Below are positions 19,339 through 28,673 of a stretch of 64,000 nt of DNA, piece after piece (the stretch's first letter is position 1; the number at the start of each line of letters is the position of its first letter). This DNA is from a virus. A program made the position numbers and the translations under genes. A model generated the notes under the pieces. That model saw only the letters and a list, made by a program, of their open reading frames with translations. It did not search any database and was not told where the DNA came from. Location of the stretch: positions 62,001-126,000 of IMG/VR virus record IMGVR_UViG_3300032116_000032; one strand, 5' to 3'.

Positions 19339-22290
19339 ATGGCATTATTAACGGATCAAATACAAGCTACTGGAGTTTCTCTAACAGACTTAATTCACAT
19401 AGTAATAACTGGTGATACTTCTCAAAATCCTGCGGGATCATCTTTTAAAGCATCAATTTCTCAACTTGTTAGTTTAATTAGTGGTTCTACAGGAACAAAC
19501 GGTACATCAGGAACTAATGGAAGTAGTGGTACAAATGGAACTAACGGTACATCAGGAACTAATGGGTCTAGCGGTACTAATGGGTCTAGCGGTACTAATG
19601 GAACAAACGGTACTTCAGGAACAAATGGATCTAGCGGTACTAATGGAACAAACGGTACTTCAGGAACAAATGGATCTAGCGGTACTAATGGAACAAACGG
19701 TACTTCAGGAACAAATGGATCTAGCGGTACTAATGGAACAAACGGTACTTCAGGAACAAATGGATCTAGCGGTACAAATGGAACAAATGGATCTAGCGGT
19801 ACAAATGGAACTAATGGTACAAGCGGTCTAAGTGGTATTGGGTTATTTTTACCATTATCAGGGGGCACGGTTACGGGTAATACAATATTTAATGCCGGTT
19901 TAAGTGCGATAACAATATCGGCAACAACCTATCAAAACTTACCAAGTGATGTGATAATTATTGACTCAACACAGATTCAATCAGGATTTACAGGTGGAGT
20001 CTTGTTCCAAAGTTCAGCAAGTACGGTAAGTCAAACTACTGGATTTACTTGGGATAATGTAAATAAAAGGTTGGGAATTGGGACTAACACCCCTCTCTAT
20101 GACTTAGACGTTTATGGGTCTATCTATCAAAAAACCGGAGAATTATTAATTACATCCACAAGTGGTGTTAATAAAGAAGGTCCATTTATAGCATCAGACG
20201 GCGGAACTAACAGAACCATTCAATTAGGAATTTCAGACAATTCAACTGTACCTGTCGGCATTGATATGTTTGTAACTAACAATACATTCCCGCCAAGTTA
20301 CATGAACTTTAGAGTAAACGATGCTGATCTAGTTAGGATGTCTGGTAGTTCTGTTATAATTAGCGGTCTTACATATACAAGTGGTATAACCTCTACATCT
20401 AAAATAACATTTCCACAGCTGACAATTAATAGTTCATACACCATGACTGATAATGATTTTATGATTGATGTTACAGGAGGAACATTCAACGTACAATTAC
20501 TATCTGCCGTAGGAAGACAAGGAAGAATAGTTGTTATTAAAAATAATGGTGGAGGTGCAGTTACGGTAGTCCCTTATGGTAGTGAAACTATAGATCTAGC
20601 ACCATTTGTTATTTTAGGTGAAACAAACTCATTACAATTAGTAAGTAATGGTAGTTTTTGGGTTGCAATGTCTTATAATATCTCAACAGTAAACTCATCA
20701 ACAGGTGTTTTTGAATTTAGTGGTTTGACAAAGGCAAGTAATACCACATTTAATGTTGCCCCTGTTAAAGGTTGGATAGTTGATGATACAACTAATCCGT
20801 TGAGTCCCCAACTTTTATTTGTTTATTTTACTGGAGGAACGTATACTGATAGTTTTGTAACAACGGCTTTTGAGACATTTGTTTATTTAACAAGTGGTGC
20901 AACAATTGGACAACAATCAACACCACTAACTGAACAACAAAGAAGACAAAATATATTTTTAGGTAAAATAGGACACCCTGAAAAAGTTTCAATTAACTTA
21001 GTGTTTTCACAACCTGATTTTGTTTTATCACCATTATCTCAACTTCGTGATATGTTTGTACCTATTAATTTAATTAATGGGGGTGTATATCCATCAGCCA
21101 ACGGAGCAAACTTAAAATTCAACACAAGTGCCGGGTTTATATATGGATTAGGTATTAATTTTGCATCGAATACATTGAACCCAAATGCATTATCGATATC
21201 AGGAACAAGCCCTTGTACATTCCAATATAGAACACAAACAGGAGGAACGGTTACAAATGTTACAGATATTGACCCACTTAACTATGATGTTGGGGGTGTT
21301 ATAACTCCAATCACAGGTACTAAAGCCACAAACCAAAGAATTTACCTATTGCAAAATGGACAATTTAGAATTCAATATGGTCAAACCGAATATAACACTT
21401 TAGTACAGGCGATAGAAGCATTACAAACAGAAACATTCACAATATTCCCCAATTTTGTAAATAATGCCGTTCTTATTGGTATATTAACGGTGTTAAGTAC
21501 CGCAACGGATTTGACCGATACAACTAAAGCAAGATTCTTTTTTGCGTCTAAGTTTGGTGAAACTGTAGGTGCTACGGGGGGTGTGTCAACAACAAACCTA
21601 CAACAAGCTTATAATAACTCAGTACAACCTGAAATAACAACCAACTCAACTTTAGGTGCGTTCTCAATCAAAAATGGTACGGGTAATCCTGATGCCACCA
21701 CAAATTTATTTGAAGGAATTAATTCTGCAAATACTTTAACATCGGTAATCACTGCAAGAGGTACTATCACAGGGTCTAGTATTACTACAAATGGTGCTGT
21801 GACGGGAGCTACCGTAATTGGTGATGTTATATCGGGTAACACAGTGTCGGCCTCAACACTTAACCTTGCAGGATCACAAATAAATACTGCTTGGACATCT
21901 TATGTACCTGTTTTGACCGCAAGTGTAACTAATCCTGTAATTGGTAATGGAACCGTAGAAGGTTGGTATAAAATAGTTGGTAAAACATGTTTTGTGAGAG
22001 GAAATATTGTAATGGGATCAACAACAACATTTGGTGCAGGAGAATGGTATGTGTCAGTACCATTTACCGCGGCTCATGCTGATGCAATATTATTAAATGC
22101 TGACATATTAGATAATGGGACCGCTTGGTATAATGCATTTATAGCGGGTGCAAGAGCAGGATTTAATACCAAAGCGGCAATACAATATCAAAATACAGGA
22201 GGAACTACAGATAGTGTTTCACCAAGTACCCCATTTACTTGGACAACTGGTGATAGATTTTTATGGAATGGAAGTTATGAAATCGCATAG
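19339..22290 (+). CDS. Tail fibre protein with collagen-like repeats
   Basis: A 983-residue fibre. A 45-residue head domain (MALLTDQIQATGVSLTDLIH) leads into about 115 residues of Gly-X-Y triplets (residues 50-164), mostly GTN, GTS and GSS, which should form a trimeric collagen-type rod. Beyond it are fibre-shaft patterns (FTWDNVNKRLGIGTNTPLYD, LDVYGSI), a beta-rich middle, and a C-terminal domain ending TTGDRFLWNGSYEIA that is the likely receptor- or glycan-contacting tip. The triplets are encoded by near-identical DNA repeats, so copy number may vary between strains. It follows its own TATTTAT motif. Confidence 0.85.
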   Translation: MALLTDQIQATGVSLTDLIHIVITGDTSQNPAGSSFKASISQLVSLISGSTGTNGTSGTNGSSGTNGTNGTSGTNGSSGTNGSSGTNGTNGTSGTNGSSGTNGTNGTSGTNGSSGTNGTNGTSGTNGSSGTNGTNGTSGTNGSSGTNGTNGSSGTNGTNGTSGLSGIGLFLPLSGGTVTGNTIFNAGLSAITISATTYQNLPSDVIIIDSTQIQSGFTGGVLFQSSASTVSQTTGFTWDNVNKRLGIGTNTPLYDLDVYGSIYQKTGELLITSTSGVNKEGPFIASDGGTNRTIQLGISDNSTVPVGIDMFVTNNTFPPSYMNFRVNDADLVRMSGSSVIISGLTYTSGITSTSKITFPQLTINSSYTMTDNDFMIDVTGGTFNVQLLSAVGRQGRIVVIKNNGGGAVTVVPYGSETIDLAPFVILGETNSLQLVSNGSFWVAMSYNISTVNSSTGVFEFSGLTKASNTTFNVAPVKGWIVDDTTNPLSPQLLFVYFTGGTYTDSFVTTAFETFVYLTSGATIGQQSTPLTEQQRRQNIFLGKIGHPEKVSINLVFSQPDFVLSPLSQLRDMFVPINLINGGVYPSANGANLKFNTSAGFIYGLGINFASNTLNPNALSISGTSPCTFQYRTQTGGTVTNVTDIDPLNYDVGGVITPITGTKATNQRIYLLQNGQFRIQYGQTEYNTLVQAIEALQTETFTIFPNFVNNAVLIGILTVLSTATDLTDTTKARFFFASKFGETVGATGGVSTTNLQQAYNNSVQPEITTNSTLGAFSIKNGTGNPDATTNLFEGINSANTLTSVITARGTITGSSITTNGAVTGATVIGDVISGNTVSASTLNLAGSQINTAWTSYVPVLTASVTNPVIGNGTVEGWYKIVGKTCFVRGNIVMGSTTTFGAGEWYVSVPFTAAHADAILLNADILDNGTAWYNAFIAGARAGFNTKAAIQYQNTGGTTDSVSPSTPFTWTTGDRFLWNGSYEIA
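19591..19770 (+). repeat. Four exact tandem copies of a 45-bp coding repeat
   Basis: Copies start at 19591, 19636, 19681 and 19726. Each encodes GTNGTNGTSGTNGSS in the collagen-like fibre. Shorter degenerate pieces of the same unit flank the array (about 19485-19590 and 19771-19830). The exact DNA identity suggests recent expansion by slippage or unequal recombination. Confidence 0.95.
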
Positions 22291-22344
22291 ACTTTAAAAT
22301 TCAAAATTAATTCACTTTACCTTATTTTAATTTAATTTTCCTAT

Positions 22345-23325
22345 ATGGAAAATATGTTATTTGTTTCAGCACAACCCGATGTCCCCTACTTTATATGGCA
22401 AATAAAATTGTATGTTCATAATTTTATTGAAAAAGGAATCAACCCAAATCAAATACATGTTGTTTTAGGGTTAGTCAATAATGTAAACACACCATCTAAA
22501 GAATCAGAACAACTTAAAGAGTTAGGGGTTAATGTGCATTACTTTGTTGATCAAAGATCTAAAAAACATTATATACCAAGTATTAAACCATACCTCATCT
22601 CAAAGTGGATACAGTCAAATCCTGATTATGGAAAATTATTTTTCCTTCATGATGCTGACATTATTTTTAAAGAATTACCGAGTTTTGATCGGTTGTTAAA
22701 AGATGAGGTTAGTTATTTATCTGATACAATAGGATACATTGGATATAACTATATTATGGATTGTTGTGAAAGATATGAACAACAACACCCCAATTCAGAT
22801 AAAGGACAACTTATAAGTGAAATGGCAGATGTAATTGGTGTTGACGTTGAGACAATCAAAATTAATCAAGAAAATTCTGGTGGAGGACAATACCTAATCA
22901 AAAATACAAATTGTGAGTTATGGGATAAAATCTATAGAGACTCAACTACTATGTATGACAAGATGTTGGATTATCAAAAAAGATTCCCGATAAATCCAGG
23001 TCAAATACAATTTTGGACTGCTGAGATGTGGTCATTATTATGGAATTTATGGTTGTATAATATTGAAACTAAAGTTACAGAAGATCTTGATTTTTCTTGG
23101 GCAACGGATACCATAGAAACTTATGAAAAAAAACCAATACTTCATATGGCTGGTGTGACTGATAACCTAAGAGCTACAAAATTCTACAAAGGTGATTACA
23201 TTAATATAAACCCAATTTCTAAGTTGAGAGAAAACCCTAATCATTTTGATTACATAGATAAAGATAGTTCGACAATAAAATATATCGATAATATGAAATC
23301 TTATATTCAAAAATACAACATATGA
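22345..23325 (+). CDS. Putative glycosyltransferase (GT-A-like) within the fibre locus
   Basis: A 326-residue enzyme-like protein among fibre genes. It starts with a typical nucleotide-sugar-fold strand (MENMLFVSAQPDVPYFIWQI), has a DxD-type metal site in KLFFLHDADIIF (H-D-A-D near residue 110), a later NQENSGGGQYLIKNTNCELW segment and KPILHMAGV near residue 265, an arrangement common in GT-A glycosyltransferases. Family number cannot be assigned by eye. It could glycosylate fibre or Thr-rich tail proteins, or modify host surface glycans. No TATTTAT motif precedes it; the gap upstream is only AT-rich. Confidence 0.65.
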   Translation: MENMLFVSAQPDVPYFIWQIKLYVHNFIEKGINPNQIHVVLGLVNNVNTPSKESEQLKELGVNVHYFVDQRSKKHYIPSIKPYLISKWIQSNPDYGKLFFLHDADIIFKELPSFDRLLKDEVSYLSDTIGYIGYNYIMDCCERYEQQHPNSDKGQLISEMADVIGVDVETIKINQENSGGGQYLIKNTNCELWDKIYRDSTTMYDKMLDYQKRFPINPGQIQFWTAEMWSLLWNLWLYNIETKVTEDLDFSWATDTIETYEKKPILHMAGVTDNLRATKFYKGDYININPISKLRENPNHFDYIDKDSSTIKYIDNMKSYIQKYNI

Positions 23326-23326
23326 T

Positions 23327-23333
23327 TATTTAT
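23327..23333 (+). promoter_or_regulatory. Putative late promoter motif TATTTAT
   Basis: TATTTATTGTTAATAG ends at the ATG of the next adhesin-like gene (9-nt gap). The same TATTTATTGTTGAT context precedes the leftward gene at 30150, on the other strand. Confidence 0.6.
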
Positions 23334-23342
23334 TGTTAATAG

Positions 23343-25421
23343 ATGGTAGAAAATTGTTATATATTATATTCTTGCGACGGAAGTTACGAACCGATCATTT
23401 CAAACTTTAGTGGGTTGAGCGCTTATTCGGCATCATACATCTCTGTAAATTCGATAGATTCAGTAACAATAGAGGAGACTTGTTTTTATGTGTTAAGTTT
23501 AGGTGTGATAGACTGTACCATAACAAACGAAATAACAATTTCAACAGGGATAACATGCAATTGTCAATGTTATTGTTATTTTATAAGATCTGTGGTTCAA
23601 ACAACTGATGTTACATATGTTAATTGTAATGATGAAATTATTGTCGATACTATCCAAGAAGGATTAACTTATAATATTTGTAGTAAAGTTTATCCACAGT
23701 TTGATAATCAAGTACAAATCCCAATTAAATTAACTGACATTTGTGTTGATAACCAATGTCCACCAACAATCCCAACTGTAAAACCAACAAACGAATGTGA
23801 TGTTATTACTATATTCCCTATGGGAGTTACTTGTATAACACAACAACCTTCATCAGAAAGAAATTTTGACGGGGCGGTTGAATTAGTTGTAACAGGAGGA
23901 ACGCCACCTTATACTATATTTTGGGAAGTTGGAAGTTTTGCGCCAGCACTTACTAATCTTGGTGTTGGAGAATACTCAGCATCTGTTACGGATTATTATG
24001 GTGATTTCTCAGCATTTACAACTTGTGTTTTAACTGCTGAAACTATAAATTATTCAGGTATGTGTTTTGTATTAACAGGTGTAGTAGAGGATCAGTTAGT
24101 ATACATTAATTCAGAAGTAAAAGGGTTTAAAAATACCAAACCATACTTTGAAATACAATATGGTGTAAATCTTTTGGGTTACGTTTTTTGGGACCCAAGT
24201 TCGTCGAATAAATGGTTTTTTTGTCAAACATTAGATTGTCAATTATCACCATATAATACACTTATATTACCTGATGGATTATATCCTACAGGAACAACAG
24301 GTGATTGGCAAGTTGTTTCAGACACACCGTATTTAATTGTTGAATCAACAATTGGTAATTGTTCGCCACCAACAATACCTAAAGAACAGTTTCCTCTTTG
24401 TGCAACAATAGTTTTAAGATCGACAAAACCTGGTTCTGCAACAATCACATCACAGGTCCAACTTGACCCAAGTGTCGAAATAAATGGAGAACCTAGTTGG
24501 TCATCATCAACAGATCAATATGTTGTATATTGGAATAGCGGATCAACACCTGCTCAGTGGGTTATGACAGGGTTTACTAACCCATCAACATTGGTTTCAA
24601 ATAATGATCCTTCATATCCGCCTGTAAGTAATTGGCAGGTTTATGGTTCACCTGAAGTTTATAGTGTTGATATTACACAAGGTGAATGTTCAGAATCATA
24701 CATTGTATTAGCGTCTGCAATTGTAAATGATGCTCTATGTGGAGACAATGGTAATATTACCGTAAGTGCTTCGGGAGGAGATGCACCATATCAATATTCA
24801 ATAGACGGAGGAATATCATATCAACCATCACCAATATTTAGTAATGTTTTACCAGGAACTTACAGTGTATTTGTAAAAGACGTAAACACAACAATAGGTT
24901 CGTTTGGACCAGTGGTAGTTAATAACATACCAACCACCATTTATAATGTAACAATGAATGTAAATTACAATAATAATACTTTTACGTTAACCGCACCATC
25001 GTTACCTGTTGGAGCTACCTTAACAGTGGACGTGGTTATGTCATCAGTATTCAATTATTACCCACAAAGTTTAAGTCCAATACCTACATATAATAATTTT
25101 ACAACTATTAATGGTGTAGGTCTTATGACAAACATTAATACGACAGCTAATACATATCCTTTAGGTGGACCTTGTAGTGTTCCTGGACCATTGAATAATA
25201 CTCAAATTAGTAATACGTATTTAAACACAATAACATTAACAAGCGGTCAAGTTGTTACAGGTAGTACTACAAATAGTATTATTAATGCTCCTGTTACATC
25301 TTGCTCAAATGCTTTAGGGTATTATACACTATCCATAGCTAATGCAATGATAAACAACTGTCAATGTTGTGATGCGAATCTAATTAATACGGTTCCACCA
25401 GCACCACAATCAGTTTTATAA
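23343..25421 (+). CDS. Cys-rich adhesin-like tail protein with SprB-type and small Trp-containing domains
   Basis: A 692-residue modular protein. The N-terminal 130 residues are rich in cysteine (TCNCQCYCYF). Two SprB-like units follow (ELVVTGGTPPYTIFWEV..., and later NITVSASGGDAPYQYSIDGG with LPGTYSVFVKD). Between them are two copies of a small domain with a conserved F/Y-x-x-x-W core (KGFKNTKPYFEI... WDPSSSNKWFFC, and NGEPSWSSSTDQYVVYWNSG), which also occurs in the leftward gene at 28674-29927. Likely part of the host-contact apparatus; which ligand it binds is unknown. Confidence 0.7.
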   Translation: MVENCYILYSCDGSYEPIISNFSGLSAYSASYISVNSIDSVTIEETCFYVLSLGVIDCTITNEITISTGITCNCQCYCYFIRSVVQTTDVTYVNCNDEIIVDTIQEGLTYNICSKVYPQFDNQVQIPIKLTDICVDNQCPPTIPTVKPTNECDVITIFPMGVTCITQQPSSERNFDGAVELVVTGGTPPYTIFWEVGSFAPALTNLGVGEYSASVTDYYGDFSAFTTCVLTAETINYSGMCFVLTGVVEDQLVYINSEVKGFKNTKPYFEIQYGVNLLGYVFWDPSSSNKWFFCQTLDCQLSPYNTLILPDGLYPTGTTGDWQVVSDTPYLIVESTIGNCSPPTIPKEQFPLCATIVLRSTKPGSATITSQVQLDPSVEINGEPSWSSSTDQYVVYWNSGSTPAQWVMTGFTNPSTLVSNNDPSYPPVSNWQVYGSPEVYSVDITQGECSESYIVLASAIVNDALCGDNGNITVSASGGDAPYQYSIDGGISYQPSPIFSNVLPGTYSVFVKDVNTTIGSFGPVVVNNIPTTIYNVTMNVNYNNNTFTLTAPSLPVGATLTVDVVMSSVFNYYPQSLSPIPTYNNFTTINGVGLMTNINTTANTYPLGGPCSVPGPLNNTQISNTYLNTITLTSGQVVTGSTTNSIINAPVTSCSNALGYYTLSIANAMINNCQCCDANLINTVPPAPQSVL

Positions 25422-25435
25422 ATTGAATATAAGAA

Positions 25436-25442
25436 TATTTAC
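25436..25442 (+). promoter_or_regulatory. Variant late promoter motif TATTTAC
   Basis: TATTTAC ends 5 nt before the ATG. It differs in the last base from the motif seen elsewhere, so confidence is lower. Confidence 0.35.
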
Positions 25443-25447
25443 AATAA

Positions 25448-27952
25448 ATGGCTTACATAATTAAAAATACATCTGGTTTAGTTAACACTCGTGTAACGGA
25501 TACAGGTAGACAAAAAATGTCTGAAGGTAATTTTAATATCTTGTACTTTGCAGTAGGGGATAGTGAAGTTTCATACAATGAATTACCATCAACATACAAT
25601 CAGGCTAATACTGTTGTATTAGAGCCACAGTTCAATGCGCAGAATAGTTCAGGTGTTCCTGAGTCAAATAGACAGTACATCAAATATCCATATTTAGTTG
25701 ATGAGGGACAAACAAACATATATGGTATTCCTTTTATGGATTCAGGTATTGAATCTGTTTATAATAGAGCAGCCATGAGAGGATTTTTCACAGGAAATAC
25801 AACAGCGTCTACTATAGATTGGAAAGCATTAGTTAACAACACATATGTTATCACACCAAATTATGTAGTTAATATGTCTACGTTGAACGGAACAAATCAA
25901 ATAAGTGTACAAAGAATGGACTGTAACGTTCAAAATAATAATACACCTAATGTTGGAGATTTTATAACAATATATTACGATGGAAGGGCAGAAACTGATT
26001 GTTCTTGTACTAATTTCCCTACACCAACACCTACACCTTCATTGTATAGTACACCAACACCTACACCAACACCAACAGGTACAAATTCAATACCATGTGC
26101 TTCACCAACACCAACACCTTCACCAACGCATACACCATGTTTAACACCAACACCAAGTGCTCAATGTCCCGTACCACCACCACCTGATTGTTTGAAAGAT
26201 GTGGTAAGTTGTTTTTCAATTTTAACTTATAGAATTGTTGAAGTTTGTGGTGATGTTTTAACGTTAGATAGAGAGACACCTGATTTTACAAATTTATCTA
26301 TTGATTGTTGGGCGAGAACATTAATTTATCCACCACAGATGGTTCCTTTGTATGATAGTTTTACACCTGAACCACATTGGAGTAAAAGTGTGATTGACTT
26401 CGAATCGGTTTGTGATACTGATCAGTTTGATGTTAAAATATGGAATATGAACATTCCTTGGACTGAGAGTCCTGCTGGTTTAGCGTCGGCTCAATTTCAA
26501 GACTATACAAAATTTGGTTCTATTAATTATATAGGACAAAAAGAATATTTTGGATACACTTCATCTGATGGTCAAACATCTACGGACGATGTGTATTACT
26601 ACAATTCTTTTGGTGAAAAAATTGTAGTTACACCTGAAGAACAAAAAACTATAGCAATTATACACTATACTAACCAAACCATTGATTTCTTCTATGGTGA
26701 AAAATTTGCATTAGAACCATACGACACTCAAAACCCTGAGAACACCCAAGGTCAAGCAAGAAATTTCAAGTTACATATGCCAACAATAATGTGGCATAAA
26801 AATCCTGAATGTTGTTTTGGACAAACGTTTTGGGTTGATCCTCCTGGATTTGACAATCAAAATTTATTTCAAGTTCAATATACTAAATCTAAGATTTCAC
26901 AACAAATGAATCAACCTGGACTTAGGTATTATAATCTTTGGGATACATTTGCACAACCTAATGGTCAACCAAGTAGAGTAGGTAAAGTTTACCCCGATTC
27001 AAAACTAATTGTTATTGACGACGAAGAATTGGTGGCCGCTCTATCATATAAATCAAATAGAAACTGGACATTACCGGCACCACAAGTGTCTTTAATAACA
27101 CCAAACACGTGTGGAACTTCAAATACTACAGGTGTTTTGACAGGAGGAGGAGAAACACTTTGGGTGACTTATAGATTATCAAATTCAAACACATTTACAA
27201 ATTCATTACATAGTAATTACTACACAAGTGTCGTTGGAACTGAAAATGTCTGTTCACCTGAAACACCAAAGAATGTTGCAATTAGATTTGGTGGAGATTT
27301 CCCATGTTTAGTACAACCTGGATTCTCACCAACAACTACAACCACAACATTTAATCCTGTAACCACATCAACAACTACAATTAATCCACCATATACAACA
27401 ACTACAACAACTCAGTGTCCTGTATGTACTGTTCCTGCTGGATTCTACGCACAACAGTTCCAAGTATTGGCTCAAAAAACATTATCGGGAGTAAGACCTG
27501 ATCCGGCACAATGGAGGTTAATTGATTTTACAAGTCAAATTGAACAATACTTCATTAATGGTTATGTAACGCAAGAATCTTTAACTGCAACTACTTTTGT
27601 TGTGACTGCAGAAAATTATGGAAGTGCACCTATATACAATCTAAACAATTACATAAGTTTAGTTCCTAATGGTGCTACAGGACAACAATTAAATTTTGGT
27701 GATGAATACTATTTCTACGGTAATTTAGAAACCGACATTCAAGCAACATTGTATGAGATGAAATATAAAATTAACTTAAGTGATAATGAATTCTTACTCT
27801 CTCAAAACCCAACTTGGACCCAAGGAACACCATCTTATGTTACAGAAATCGCTCTTTTAGATGAAAATAAAGATGTTTTAGTTATGTCTAAAATGCAATC
27901 ACCTATCTTAAGACAAGGAATTCAACAGTACGTTATCAAATTAGATTTCTAA
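25448..27952 (+). CDS. Tail protein with Pro/Thr- and Thr-rich linkers
   Basis: An 834-residue protein. The N-terminal 185 residues (MAYIIKNTSGLVNTRVTDTG, then NILYFAVGDSEVSYNELP) resemble the start of phage baseplate/tail proteins. A linker of repeated PTPTP with cysteines follows (about residues 198-245), then a 380-residue domain, a second Thr-only linker (TTTTTTFNPVTTSTTTI) and a C-terminal domain that includes PVCTVPAGFYAQQFQV. Such linkers resemble cellulosome-type spacers and are possible O-glycosylation sites. This is the last gene of the rightward tail block. Function by context: tail or fibre attachment. Confidence 0.7.
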   Translation: MAYIIKNTSGLVNTRVTDTGRQKMSEGNFNILYFAVGDSEVSYNELPSTYNQANTVVLEPQFNAQNSSGVPESNRQYIKYPYLVDEGQTNIYGIPFMDSGIESVYNRAAMRGFFTGNTTASTIDWKALVNNTYVITPNYVVNMSTLNGTNQISVQRMDCNVQNNNTPNVGDFITIYYDGRAETDCSCTNFPTPTPTPSLYSTPTPTPTPTGTNSIPCASPTPTPSPTHTPCLTPTPSAQCPVPPPPDCLKDVVSCFSILTYRIVEVCGDVLTLDRETPDFTNLSIDCWARTLIYPPQMVPLYDSFTPEPHWSKSVIDFESVCDTDQFDVKIWNMNIPWTESPAGLASAQFQDYTKFGSINYIGQKEYFGYTSSDGQTSTDDVYYYNSFGEKIVVTPEEQKTIAIIHYTNQTIDFFYGEKFALEPYDTQNPENTQGQARNFKLHMPTIMWHKNPECCFGQTFWVDPPGFDNQNLFQVQYTKSKISQQMNQPGLRYYNLWDTFAQPNGQPSRVGKVYPDSKLIVIDDEELVAALSYKSNRNWTLPAPQVSLITPNTCGTSNTTGVLTGGGETLWVTYRLSNSNTFTNSLHSNYYTSVVGTENVCSPETPKNVAIRFGGDFPCLVQPGFSPTTTTTTFNPVTTSTTTINPPYTTTTTTQCPVCTVPAGFYAQQFQVLAQKTLSGVRPDPAQWRLIDFTSQIEQYFINGYVTQESLTATTFVVTAENYGSAPIYNLNNYISLVPNGATGQQLNFGDEYYFYGNLETDIQATLYEMKYKINLSDNEFLLSQNPTWTQGTPSYVTEIALLDENKDVLVMSKMQSPILRQGIQQYVIKLDF

Positions 27953-28006
27953 TAAAACTACAATTTTTATCTTCATAGTTTATAATATAAATAAAATAAT
28001 AGTTTT

Positions 28007-28615
28007 ATGGCAAAAAATTTAAAAAACTCCCCCAAAGTTTTGGGTCTTGATATTTCCACAAAAACCATAGGGTGGGCATTGTTTGATATTAAAACACAAG
28101 AATTACTTGAATTAACTCACATCTCACCAAGACCAAAAATGGAAAAAGATGAGGATGATAAATTAAAAGAATTATTGTTGAAATCAGAAATATTTGCCGA
28201 AAAACTTAAACAATATAAAGATTTAGGAATTGTTAGAATTATCATAGAAGAACCACTTTTGAATTCTAATAACATTTATACAATACAAACACTATTAAGA
28301 TTTAATAGTTTTGTGTTTAAAGAAATCTATAATATAATGGGAATTGTTCCTGAATTTATTTCAACTTACAACTCAAGAAAATTTGCATTCCCAGATTTAG
28401 TTCAAGAAAACGATAAGAAAAAATTTGTATTATTTGGTGGATTACCAAAAGACGTGGATAAGAAAATGATCATTTGGGAAAAAGTTGCAAAAAGAGAACC
28501 CCAAATTACATGGCATTATACAAAAAACAATACATTAAAGAAAGAAAATTTTGATCAAACAGACGCCTATACTTGTGTTTTAGGATTTATGAGATCAAAA
28601 GAAATTTGGAAATAA
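28007..28615 (+). CDS. RuvC-like Holliday junction resolvase
   Basis: RNase H-fold nuclease expected to resolve branched DNA before packaging or during recombination. In 202 residues it has all four acidic positions of RuvC: D15 in LGLDISTKTIGWAL, E81/E82 in RIIIEEP, and D183 and D186 in DQTDAYTCVLGF (the D-x-x-D of the last helix). The N-terminus is Lys/Asn-rich. It stands between the tail block and two leftward genes, and a strong terminator follows. The upstream spacer has TATAAATA at 27986-27993 rather than the TATTTAT motif. Confidence 0.85.
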   Translation: MAKNLKNSPKVLGLDISTKTIGWALFDIKTQELLELTHISPRPKMEKDEDDKLKELLLKSEIFAEKLKQYKDLGIVRIIIEEPLLNSNNIYTIQTLLRFNSFVFKEIYNIMGIVPEFISTYNSRKFAFPDLVQENDKKKFVLFGGLPKDVDKKMIIWEKVAKREPQITWHYTKNNTLKKENFDQTDAYTCVLGFMRSKEIWK

Positions 28616-28641
28616 TATCTTTTATATAACCGATAATTTGA

Positions 28642-28672
28642 AATATCGTCTTTTTAGACGATATTTTTTTTT
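28642..28672 (+). terminator. Intrinsic terminator after the RuvC-like gene
   Basis: Stem AATATCGTC / GACGATATT with a TTTTTA loop, followed by a T tract that runs to the stop of the opposing gene. It ends rightward transcription at a convergent junction. Confidence 0.85.
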
Positions 28673-28673
28673 A

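Noticed and set aside
19485-19830. Tandem array that could look like CRISPR repeats
   Set aside because: Repeats are contiguous, in frame and coding, with no unique spacers and no cas genes.
19461-19868. Long leftward ORF rich in VPLVPLDPFVP opposite the collagen region
   Set aside because: It is the reverse complement of the Gly-X-Y repeats; its regularity comes from the coding repeat.
27986-27993. TATAAATA (T4 late-promoter core) before the RuvC-like gene
   Set aside because: Only a single case in this orientation with an AT-rich surrounding; not supported by other genes.
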